Source: Candidatus Bathyarchaeota archaeon (GTDB taxonomy: Archaea > Thermoproteota > Bathyarchaeia > Bathyarchaeales > UBA233). From it: a stretch of DNA of 11,959 nt. The notes below the pieces were generated by a model. The model searched no databases and was not told where the DNA came from. It saw only the letters and a list, made by a program, of their open reading frames with translations. The DNA is taken from positions 1 through 11,959 of the forward strand of contig SOJA01000145.1 in assembly GCA_004376975.1 (NCBI GenBank), read 5' to 3'. Of the stretch, positions 1-6,846 are shown in pieces (position 1 is the first letter of the stretch; each line of letters opens with the position of its first letter). The position numbers and the translations under genes are program-made.

Positions 1-2752
1 CATCTTTAACTAGATCTTTGAAACCTTGCAGTTGCTTCAGCAATGCCTTTTCTGCCACAACCTTCACTTCTTTCAAGGGCTGCCGCAGCTTTATTCCTGC
101 TTTGTTACGTGCGGAACGGCCTAAACTGCAGACCTTAATAGCTAGATCCATATTCGCCATTAATTTTTCGTCAATAAGGGATGTGTCGGCTAGTAGCCAA
201 TCGTTATGGTGTACGCTTTCAGGAGCTTTGGATCTTACACTGCATACTAGATTCTGATACATCTCTTCCGCGAGAAAAGGAAGGAACGGTGCTAGAAGCT
301 TGACAATTGTAGTCAAACAAGTGTACAACGTGGTGTAGCCAGTTTTCTTATCTACATCTGCTTCACTCTTCCAGAATCTTCGACGTGAACGGCGAACATA
401 CCATTTAGAGAGTTCATTTACAAATTGCTCCAAGTTTGCAGTTGCACCAAACGCATCGTATTTTTCCAGGCAATCGGTGACATCTTGCACAAGCACCTGA
501 AGCTTTGACAGTATCCAACGATCTAAAAGTGAGTATTCGGTTGTGACATCTTTTGGAGTCCACTTATCTAAGTTGGCATATGTTACGAAGAAGCTGTAAA
601 CATTCCATAACGGGATCAAGAACCGCCGCTTTGCCTCCTCTGCTAGTGTATAGCCGAAAAGTAGGTTCTTTTCCGGTCTGCTTCCACAGTAAATCCACCG
701 CATAACGTCTGCACCTATAGTTTCTGCACCGTCGTCAAACTCGATCATGTTGCCTGAAGACTTGTGCATTTCCTGTCCCTTTTCGTCCTGCACCTGGCCG
801 TGACCAAAGCAAGTGCGAAAAGGCGGACGACGCTCCAGTATTGTGCTCATAACTAGCATGGAGTAGAACCAGTTTCGAAACTGGCCTGGTAAGGATTCGC
901 AGATTAGATCCGCTGGAAACCATTTTGCCCAGTAGTCTCTATTGTGTCGATAGTCAAGTGTTGAATAGGCGATGATGCCAGCGTCTAGCCATGGACTGCC
1001 CACATCAGGAACACGAGAAATGACTGCTCCGCACTTTGAGCATTTAATTTTCACCATATCTATCCATGGTCGATGAGGTGTGTGTCCATCAAAGGTCTGC
1101 CAGCCCTCGACGGCACGTGACTTCAGCTCTTCTTTACTACCTATAACTTCAAAGTTCCTGCACTTTGGGCATTCCCATATTGGTAATGCCAACCCCCAGT
1201 ATCTTTTCTTGGAAATCATCCAGTCGTCCATGTTTCGAAGCCAGTCTAACTCGTGTTGTAGACCAAAACTTGGAATCCAGCGGACCTGTTCTGCAACTTC
1301 CATTATTTGATACCGGAGATTTTTTTCTCTCTGTTGTTCCGTAATTTGGTCCAGTGGCATGTCAAGTTTCTTTCCCATGGAGATAAACCACTCATCCACT
1401 AGGCGGAACACCAACTCGCTGCTACATCGCCAGCAAACAGGGTAACGATGCGTGTAATCTTCTGCCTTGAAAAGCAGGTTTTTCTCTTTCAAGTTGTCAA
1501 TGATTGGCTGAGCCGACTCGTAGACGTTGGTTCCTGTAAGCCAGCTGAAGCCTTCCACAAAGACTCCGAACTCGTTTAGCGGGGCTACTGCAGGCAGGTT
1601 ATATTGATTACCAAGATCCAAGTCTTCTTTTCCGCAGCCAGGTGCGATGTGAACGATACCAGTGCCCTCTACTTCACTTACTTCTTTCCAAGGAATTATT
1701 CGGTGTGCGTTGTCTGCTCCTAGCTTCTGCTCAGCAGGAAGTTCGTCGAATGGGCCGATGTAGGTCCAGTCAAGCATGTCAGTTCCTGTGAGTTCTTCAA
1801 TTAGCTCGTAGTTTTCTTTGGTGAAAACGCGATTTAGGGCTGCCTTGGCTAGATAAAATGTCTCATTTTTACAGCGGACTTTCACGTAGGTCATGCTTGG
1901 ATGAACTGCAGCTGCAACATTGGATGAAAGGGTCCATGGAGTTGTTGTCCACACCAGCAAAGCTTCGTTTGGCCGTCCACGTAGGGGAAATCTAAGGGTA
2001 ACTCCAACATGAGTGATCTCTCGATAGCCCTCTGTAACAATTTCATGTTGAGATAGCGCTGTAGAGCAACGGGGACACCAAGGCATCACATCTCTTCCTT
2101 TGTATATCCACCCACGCTCATGACACTTTTTGAGAACAGCCCAGATGGTGTAGTTGTTCTCATCGGAGAATGTGAAGTATGATCCGCCCAGCTGAGGTGA
2201 CCCTAATCTGCTGATGAGGCGCTCCACCGTATCAGTTACTGGGCCTGTGGAGCCTTGAATAGTTGTGACTTCTTGATTTTCAGGATGATCAGCTAAATCA
2301 CGTAGAAGTTGAGGATTATCCCAGTTCATCCAGTATCCTAATCGAATGGACTGTTCAACTTGCATAGCAGCGTAACGCAGAGCTCGCTGCTTACATCTTT
2401 TGACAAACTTGGCGATTCCATAGGATTCGATGTCACGTTTAGATTTGAAGCCTAGACTTCGCTCCACTTCAACCTCTATCCAGAGCCCCTGACAGTCAAA
2501 ACCATTTTGGTAACGAAGTTCAAATCCATTCATAGCTCGATAACGCTGAAATACATCCTTGTATGTGCGCCCCCAAGCATGGTGAACACCCATCGGATTA
2601 TTCGCTGTAATCGGGCCGTCTATAAATGACCAGCGCTTCTTTCCCCGATTTAGAGCGACACGTTTCTCAAAGGCATTTATATCTTTCCAGAACTTCAGGA
2701 TTCGATGCTCAAGCTCTGGAAAATTGACTGTTGATTTTACTTCTTTAAACAC
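1..2752 (-). CDS. ileS: Isoleucyl-tRNA synthetase, divergent HKSSG type (3' end cut by window edge)
   Basis: Class I aminoacyl-tRNA synthetase that attaches isoleucine to tRNA-Ile in the cytoplasm. About 917 codons are readable without a stop; family members run to roughly 1,000-1,080 residues, so the C-terminal tail lies outside the window. Seen in order: HIGH-region PMGVHH (residues 53-58), CQGLWIEVE where IleRS usually has the GLPVE motif, a CPRC knuckle (C226/C229), the editing-domain segments WTTTPWTL (268-275) and GTGIVHIAPG (from 363), CWRC (C440/C443), zinc-type pairs C528/C531 and C571/C574, and MHKSSGN (662-668) in the KMSKS position. A C-terminal anticodon-binding helical region follows. 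The GTG start is forced: an in-frame TGA lies two codons upstream, and GGAGG sits 7 nt before it. Valyl or leucyl specificity is unlikely given the overall pattern. A second, canonical ileS elsewhere in the genome cannot be excluded. Confidence 0.9.
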   Translation of the reverse strand, partial: MFKEVKSTVNFPELEHRILKFWKDINAFEKRVALNRGKKRWSFIDGPITANNPMGVHHAWGRTYKDVFQRYRAMNGFELRYQNGFDCQGLWIEVEVERSLGFKSKRDIESYGIAKFVKRCKQRALRYAAMQVEQSIRLGYWMNWDNPQLLRDLADHPENQEVTTIQGSTGPVTDTVERLISRLGSPQLGGSYFTFSDENNYTIWAVLKKCHERGWIYKGRDVMPWCPRCSTALSQHEIVTEGYREITHVGVTLRFPLRGRPNEALLVWTTTPWTLSSNVAAAVHPSMTYVKVRCKNETFYLAKAALNRVFTKENYELIEELTGTDMLDWTYIGPFDELPAEQKLGADNAHRIIPWKEVSEVEGTGIVHIAPGCGKEDLDLGNQYNLPAVAPLNEFGVFVEGFSWLTGTNVYESAQPIIDNLKEKNLLFKAEDYTHRYPVCWRCSSELVFRLVDEWFISMGKKLDMPLDQITEQQREKNLRYQIMEVAEQVRWIPSFGLQHELDWLRNMDDWMISKKRYWGLALPIWECPKCRNFEVIGSKEELKSRAVEGWQTFDGHTPHRPWIDMVKIKCSKCGAVISRVPDVGSPWLDAGIIAYSTLDYRHNRDYWAKWFPADLICESLPGQFRNWFYSMLVMSTILERRPPFRTCFGHGQVQDEKGQEMHKSSGNMIEFDDGAETIGADVMRWIYCGSRPEKNLLFGYTLAEEAKRRFLIPLWNVYSFFVTYANLDKWTPKDVTTEYSLLDRWILSKLQVLVQDVTDCLEKYDAFGATANLEQFVNELSKWYVRRSRRRFWKSEADVDKKTGYTTLYTCLTTIVKLLAPFLPFLAEEMYQNLVCSVRSKAPESVHHNDWLLADTSLIDEKLMANMDLAIKVCSLGRSARNKAGIKLRQPLKEVKVVAEKALLKQLQGFKDLVKD

Positions 2753-2759
2753 TCTTCAT

Positions 2760-2764
2760 CCTCC
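2760..2764 (-). promoter_or_regulatory. Shine-Dalgarno site of ileS
   Basis: GGAGG on the minus strand, 7 nt before the GTG at 2752. It decides the start: a nearer ATG at 2759 is in another frame and hits TAA after four codons, and the GTG frame has a TGA just upstream. Confidence 0.8.
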
Positions 2765-2799
2765 AGATGATTCCGTAAACGTGGATCCCATCTGATAAT

Positions 2800-2809
2800 T
2801 ATTATAAGC
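2800..2809 (-). promoter_or_regulatory. Probable TATA box of ileS
   Basis: Minus-strand CTTATAATAA. With the usual archaeal spacing of about 25 nt, transcription would begin near 2779, giving a leader of about 27 nt that holds the GGAGG ribosome-binding site. No strong BRE match is visible. Confidence 0.45.
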
Positions 2810-3052
2810 TCGGTGTTTCTTATGATTCTTTGGGGTTGTGCTCTAGAAGCTGCAAAAAATCTTGAATAAGCGTTGAATTTGACGGTCACCTTTCATTCCT
2901 AGACACCCACTAATACACCAAAATAACAATAAGGACATATAACCTTTTTGAATTAATATTCTGCGCGCGCTTAAGAGCATATTCAGACATACCATCTAAG
3001 CGGAACCAATCTCGAAAAAGGATAAGTAAACCTTTATCAATGTGCAGAATTT

Positions 3053-3080
3053 CCAGAACGCCATTTCAGATGGCATCTGG
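3053..3080. repeat. Imperfect 28-nt hairpin
   Basis: Outer arms CCAGA (3053-3057) and TCTGG (3076-3080), a small internal loop (AC opposite A), inner arms GCCAT (3060-3064) and ATGGC (3070-3074), and a TTCAG loop: ten base pairs in all. No T-run follows on either strand, so it is not an obvious terminator. Confidence 0.5.
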
Positions 3081-3206
3081 CTCAAGTTAAACAGTGATGT
3101 TTTCGTGTGTTTTACGGGCCTAAACATGTGGAAATACGCAGATAAAATAGAACATAATAATAGAAGATTTTTATAGAACTAACTTCTATTTATTACTTCT
3201 TTATGG

Positions 3207-3254
3207 GAATGGTAGAAAGATAATTCTCTCCTTTCTTCCTTCCTTCTACCATTC
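3207..3254. repeat. Perfect 11-bp inverted repeat around a polypyrimidine tract
   Basis: GAATGGTAGAA at 3207-3217 and TTCTACCATTC at 3244-3254, separated by 26 nt. Positions 3224-3247 on the plus strand are an uninterrupted pyrimidine run that includes the start of the right arm. A TATA-like TTTTTATA lies at about 3168-3175, about 25-30 nt before a plausible RNA start near 3197-3200, so the stem could be the 5' part of a small RNA. It could equally be a protein-binding site or a remnant of a mobile-element end. Confidence 0.5.
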
Positions 3255-3313
3255 TCCTCTCAAACACATATGCTTTATGAACAAATTCTTTTCTAAATCT
3301 GTAATCAACGCCT

Positions 3314-3332
3314 AGGCCTGTACTTCAGGCTT
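3314..3332 (+). terminator. Possible terminator-like hairpin
   Basis: GCCTG (3316-3320) pairs with CAGGC (3326-3330) across a TACTT loop, extended by a G-T wobble and an A-T pair, and followed by a short T-rich stretch. It would fit the 3' end of a plus-strand RNA from the 3200 region. The T-run is weak, so this is tentative. Confidence 0.3.
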
Positions 3333-3543
3333 TAATACTTGAATGTATATTTGCCATAAAGGAGCACGATTATTGATTAAATGCCAAGCCTTCATACACA
3401 GCTTTTTTCCTTGGCAAGGATTACTGGAAACGTTCTTGCGAACATTAATGATGACATAAATAACAGATTGGAATTCCCGTTCTTCCTTATGGCCTTTGCA
3501 AGAACCCTTTACAGACTTGTTACCGTGAAAAGCCTAGTCTTCT

Positions 3544-4371
3544 TTACAATGGGACTTTTCTTCCATCAAAACCGCGTTTTGAAATTCCAAATTCATTCTT
3601 AACTTCTCTTAGCTGTTCCCTTGTAAACACTGCGCCGTCTCTGCACACGCGGTATTTGCCTATGACGCAGCTTCCGCACAAGCCTATCGAGCAACGCATC
3701 AAACGTTCAAGACTGGCTTCTAAGGCTACTTCATATTTTTCAGCTAAATCGAAAACTTTCTGCATCATTTGCTCTGGACCGCAAGTATAGAGCATGTCAA
3801 ACTTCTCCTTCGCAAGAAGCCTCTTCAATGGAGTTGTTACTAAACCTTTAACGCCGCAGCTGCCATCTTCAGTTGTTTCTATTACCCTGTCTCTTTCCTT
3901 GGCAAGAATTTTCCTCAACTCCTCTATGAATAGAAGTTCATCTTGTGTTTTGGCGCCAATTACGAAAACAATTTTTGTTGCTCTTGATGCTATTTTCCTA
4001 GCTAGAAATAGTATCGGAGCGGTGCCTGTGCCTCCGCTCACCATCAATATGGATCCTTCTTTTTCGGTGAAGCTGTTTCCGAAGGGGCCTCTAATACCGA
4101 TTACTTCGCCTATATTTTTATTCTGGAGGGCATTTGTCGCCTCTCCAACCTTTCTTACGGTTACTGACACTAAGTCGTTTTCTTTTGCGTCCAGTATGCT
4201 TAAGGGAATTTCATCTATGCCTGGTATCCAAAGCATAAGAAACTGACCGGGCTTAGCTTTTCCGCATTGCTTGTCTTTGAAGGTGAATGTTTTCACTGTT
4301 GGGCTCTCATTTTCTATGCCTAGAATATGTGTGGTTCTCAGCTTGTTAGCTGCGATGTGATAAGCCGACAA
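3544..4371 (-). CDS. pyrK: Dihydroorotate dehydrogenase electron-transfer subunit (PyrK)
   Basis: Iron-sulfur flavoprotein that passes electrons from PyrD to NAD+ in the fourth step of pyrimidine synthesis. The 275 residues follow the ferredoxin-reductase plan: an N-terminal FAD-binding barrel with PLSI (56-59, in the place of the flavin-binding RPLS-type motif), an NAD-binding part with GGTGTAP (113-119) and YTCGPEQMM (195-203), and a C-terminal [2Fe-2S] site with C227, C232, C235 and C243 (C-X4-C-X2-C-X7-C). The last gap is shorter than the roughly 14 residues I recall for the Lactococcus protein. The start is TTG at 4371, the only start-type codon before the conserved region, and the gene overlaps the end of pyrD by 26 nt, which argues for coupled translation. 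Confidence 0.93.
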   Translation of the reverse strand: MSAYHIAANKLRTTHILGIENESPTVKTFTFKDKQCGKAKPGQFLMLWIPGIDEIPLSILDAKENDLVSVTVRKVGEATNALQNKNIGEVIGIRGPFGNSFTEKEGSILMVSGGTGTAPILFLARKIASRATKIVFVIGAKTQDELLFIEELRKILAKERDRVIETTEDGSCGVKGLVTTPLKRLLAKEKFDMLYTCGPEQMMQKVFDLAEKYEVALEASLERLMRCSIGLCGSCVIGKYRVCRDGAVFTREQLREVKNEFGISKRGFDGRKVPL

Positions 4372-5278
4372 TTTCTTTCACACTCTTGAAACCTTTCTTT
4401 TTCAAATAACTGTTTATTCCACATGCAACAGCTTCAAACACGTTTGGTCCTTCTATAGCTATGGCTGTTCCTATTTGGATGGCTGTGGCTCCTGCCAGCA
4501 GAAATTCAACCGCGTCACGCCAGTTTGTTATGCCGCCGCACCCTATTATTGGCACTTTAACTTTTTCGTATATTTCATAGACGCATCTAACCGCGATTGG
4601 TTTTATTGCTGTGCCCGATAATCCGCCTGTTTTGTTACTCAGGATTGGCATGGCTGTCTCCGTGTCTATTGCCATAGCCTTAACGGTGTTTATGGTTGTT
4701 AATGCATCTGCACCAGCTTTTGCGGCAACTTCCGCGTTTTCAGTTATATTCGTTACGTTTGGAGACATCTTGACGAAGACAGGTTTATCTATAGAAGCTT
4801 TCACCTTTCTGACAACTTCAGCTAGAATTTCCGGATTTTGCCCGATTTCTGAGCCTGTGTCCTTGACGTGAGGACAGGAGACATTTAATTCCACGGAGTC
4901 TGCTCCAGCATCTACAGCTTTCTTAGCTACAATTGCATATTCATCAGCGGAGAAACCGTAAACACTAACAATGACTGGGACGCCAAGATTTTTCACTTCG
5001 CAAATTTCCTTAACAAACTCCGTTATTCCAGGATTCGGAAGACCCATAGCATTGATCAAGCCGCAGCTAGTTTCCACTATAGTAGGGTTTGCATAGCCCT
5101 TTCGCGGTCTCAAACCAACAGACTTCGTGACTATGGCACCAGCCCCACCTATCACAACATTACCCACTGACTCTGCAGACAAGCCCAGAATACCCGAAGC
5201 CAAAATAGTCGGATTGGCAAGTTTCAAACCAGCCAGATCCACATGTAAACGGTTAGTCTCCAAAGACTGCGTCACCAC
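4346..5278 (-). CDS. pyrD: Dihydroorotate dehydrogenase, class 1B catalytic subunit
   Basis: FMN-containing TIM-barrel enzyme that oxidises dihydroorotate to orotate. The 310 residues show the family order: NPTILASG (22-29), the TKSVGLRPR segment (51-59), NVSCPH (132-137) with the class 1 catalytic Cys at 135, KMSPN (170-174), GGLSG (218-222) and the phosphate-binding GCGGI (246-250). A catalytic Cys rather than Ser, together with the adjacent pyrK, places it in the cytosolic NAD-linked 1B class. Two GTG codons (5278 and 5275) are possible starts; the promoter position puts transcription about 5 nt before the first, so the mRNA would be nearly leaderless. It heads a two-gene operon with pyrK. 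Confidence 0.95.
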   Translation of the reverse strand: MVTQSLETNRLHVDLAGLKLANPTILASGILGLSAESVGNVVIGGAGAIVTKSVGLRPRKGYANPTIVETSCGLINAMGLPNPGITEFVKEICEVKNLGVPVIVSVYGFSADEYAIVAKKAVDAGADSVELNVSCPHVKDTGSEIGQNPEILAEVVRKVKASIDKPVFVKMSPNVTNITENAEVAAKAGADALTTINTVKAMAIDTETAMPILSNKTGGLSGTAIKPIAVRCVYEIYEKVKVPIIGCGGITNWRDAVEFLLAGATAIQIGTAIAIEGPNVFEAVACGINSYLKKKGFKSVKEIVGLSHRS

Positions 5279-5303
5279 GAACGATTTTCAGTTAAGGTTA
5301 ACT

Positions 5304-5314
5304 GCTTATAAAAG
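5304..5314 (-). promoter_or_regulatory. TATA box of the pyrD-pyrK operon
   Basis: Minus-strand CTTTTATAAGC. Its centre is about 31 nt before the GTG at 5278, predicting transcription from about 5283 and a leader of only about 5 nt. This differs from ileS, which has a leader and a strong ribosome-binding site. Confidence 0.6.
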
Positions 5315-5491
5315 TGATGATACCTTTGCAACAATCACATTGCGAATACAGGATGGCTAAACCTTCGAATTTCCCACTTTAGAAACAGAAAATAAAACAC
5401 GAAGACATTCTACTCTTGCAAGGAACTGCGGAAAACCCTGTGCACGCTAATATGTTGAAATTGAAGTCAACATTTGAAAATTTTAGGTGCC

Positions 5492-5588
5492 AGTTATTCC
5501 TCCTTTAAGAAGAAACTAAAAAACTAGGGGGGGAGGGGGCACGAACCTTTAAGAGTTATTCCTTTATTAAGGTAAAACCTAGGAATAA
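5492..5588 (+). repeat. Repeated TTATTCCT / CCTTTAAGA modules before nop5
   Basis: AGTTATTCCT followed directly by CCTTTAAGA at 5492-5510; the same two words in reverse order at 5546-5563; and AGGAATAA, the reverse complement of TTATTCCT, at 5581-5588. The second and third TTATTCCT copies form an 8-bp inverted repeat with a 17-nt gap over the likely core promoter. They may be operator sites or TATA/BRE duplicates. Confidence 0.45.
5527..5539 (+). other. Interrupted G-run
   Basis: Seven Gs, one A, five Gs in otherwise AT-rich non-coding DNA, about 75-85 nt before the nop5 start. It could take part in a G-quadruplex or be a protein-binding site; only two G blocks are visible, though the longer one could be split. 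Confidence 0.4.
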
Positions 5589-5610
5589 TAGTTGAAGCTG
5601 AGTAGGTTAA

Positions 5611-6846
5611 ATGACAGAGGCTCAGGTAATGAAGACGACGATAATTGCATGTCCATTTGGAATATTAGCTTTCAGCGTGGAGAATGAGCTAGTAAAAAAT
5701 GTTTTGTTTCCTAAAAAACCTCAAATTGCAGCTAAAACACTCAGGAAAATCGAAACCGGCAAAATGGTGGATGAAATTGCGGAGTTAGTTAGTGTGCTTC
5801 GGGAAAATGGTTATGACATTTTTGTTTTTGAGAATGCAAACGTTGCCAAGGAAGTTCAAGAAAGATTCGGTGTCGAAATTGAACTTTCCAAGCCATCTAG
5901 GATTAGTGAATTACGTTCCAGCATGGAAAGGTTCGCGGTTGAAACAGGCTTCGCTCGGGACCTCGAAGAGTTCAGCCGTTGGATACATGACGTTACCGTA
6001 GAAATCACTAAATTCAGGGTTAAGAGGGCTGTTGAGAACAGAGACCTTATCATAGCTCAGGCAATTCAAACTCTTGATGATTTGGATAAAACAATAAACC
6101 TGTTCATGAGTAGGGCAATAGAGTGGTACGGTATACACTTCCCAGAACTTGACCGTCTGCTGGATAAGCATGAAACTTACGCTCGCCTAGTTTTCAAACT
6201 TGGCAACAAAGATAACTTCACAAAAGCAAAACTAGGGAAAGAAAACATATCAAAATCGAAGGCTCAAACTATGGCTAGATCAGCAGAAACCTCCATGGGT
6301 GCAGACTTGGCGGTGACCGATCTAGAGCAAATCCGAAAGCTATGCAAAAGCGTCCTAGGGCTGTACCAGCTGAGACAAACGCTGGAAACTTATTTAGACA
6401 CAGCTATGGAAGAAGTTGCTCCAAACATGAAAGCAATTGTAGGCTCGCTAATAGGCGCACGCTTGATCGCCTTAGCTGGAGGTTTGATGAATCTTGCTAA
6501 AAGGCCTGCAAGCACAATCCAGGTCTTAGGAGCAGAAAAAGCCCTCTTCCGCTCACTTAAAACTGGTGCAAGACCTCCGAAACATGGAATAATATTTCAA
6601 CATACATTATTGCATGAAGCCAAAAAATGGCAAAGAGGGAAAATCGCACGAGCAGTAGCAGGGAAATTAGCCATAGCTGCAAGAACAGACGCGTTCGGAA
6701 CAAGGTACATAGGTGCAGAACTTTCAGCCGCCTTAAAAAGAAGAGTTGAAGAAATCCATCGAGAATATGTTCAGCCACCCCAACTTCCAAAAAGAAAACA
6801 TGTACGAAAGAAAAGGAGAAAGAAGAGACGTGCACATACGCGTTAA
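5611..6846 (+). CDS. nop5: Nop5 (NOP56/58-like) core protein of box C/D RNPs
   Basis: Scaffold protein that joins L7Ae-bound box C/D guide RNA to fibrillarin for 2'-O-methylation of rRNA and tRNA. The 411 residues show an N-terminal fibrillarin-binding domain (about 8-95), a helical coiled-coil region with NRDLIIAQ (143-150) and WYGIHFPEL (172-180), and the Nop RNP-binding domain with GAEKALFRSL (307-316) and RPPKHGIIFQH (321-331). The C-terminus is a very basic tail, KKRRKKRR (400-407). ATG at 5611 and ATG at 5629 (residue 7) are both possible; family N-termini match best from residue 7, and GAGG lies about 11 nt before 5629. It overlaps the next gene, its partner fibrillarin, as in many archaea. 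Confidence 0.96.
   Translation: MTEAQVMKTTIIACPFGILAFSVENELVKNVLFPKKPQIAAKTLRKIETGKMVDEIAELVSVLRENGYDIFVFENANVAKEVQERFGVEIELSKPSRISELRSSMERFAVETGFARDLEEFSRWIHDVTVEITKFRVKRAVENRDLIIAQAIQTLDDLDKTINLFMSRAIEWYGIHFPELDRLLDKHETYARLVFKLGNKDNFTKAKLGKENISKSKAQTMARSAETSMGADLAVTDLEQIRKLCKSVLGLYQLRQTLETYLDTAMEEVAPNMKAIVGSLIGARLIALAGGLMNLAKRPASTIQVLGAEKALFRSLKTGARPPKHGIIFQHTLLHEAKKWQRGKIARAVAGKLAIAARTDAFGTRYIGAELSAALKRRVEEIHREYVQPPQLPKRKHVRKKRRKKRRAHTR

Larger units (their letters stand above)
2765..3543. other. Long non-coding interval with several hairpins
   Basis: About 780 nt between ileS and pyrK, both of them on the minus strand. No convincing protein gene is seen. It holds the ileS promoter at the left, a GCGCGCGC tract near 2963-2970, a 28-nt hairpin at 3053-3080, a T-rich TATA-like element at about 3168-3175, a long inverted repeat at 3207-3254, a GC-rich hairpin at 3316-3330, and a second TATA-like TGTATATTT near 3344 followed by AAGGAG at 3359-3364. 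An ORF of 73 codons starts at 3381 but its end is antisense to pyrK. The density of foldable elements suggests one or more small RNAs, but none matches a family I recognise. Confidence 0.5.
5279..5610. other. Divergent control region between pyrD and nop5
   Basis: 332 nt with no gene. It holds the pyrD TATA box at the left, a G-run of seven and five Gs around one A (5527-5539), two repeated words in swapped order (AGTTATTCCT at 5492 and 5554; CCTTTAAGA at 5502 and 5546), and an inverted copy of TTATTCCT at 5581-5588. The nop5 promoter must lie in the right part; TTTATTAA at 5563-5570 would predict transcription near 5592. Confidence 0.5.

Noticed and set aside
3448..3454. Box C-like ATGATGA, and GTGATGA at 5314-5320
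   Set aside because: No D or D' box (CTGA) and no C' box occur at suitable distance, so neither forms a C/D guide RNA; chance matches are common.
3373..3459. 28-codon ORF from TTG with AAGGAG 8 nt upstream
   Set aside because: The ribosome-binding site is well placed, but the product shows no pattern, the start is TTG, and the supposed promoter would begin transcription after the binding site.
3381..3602. 73-codon plus-strand ORF
   Set aside because: It has a TATA-like element and AAGGAG upstream, but its 3' part is antisense to the end of pyrK, the product has no recognisable features, and the AAGGAG suits a different frame (TTG 3373).
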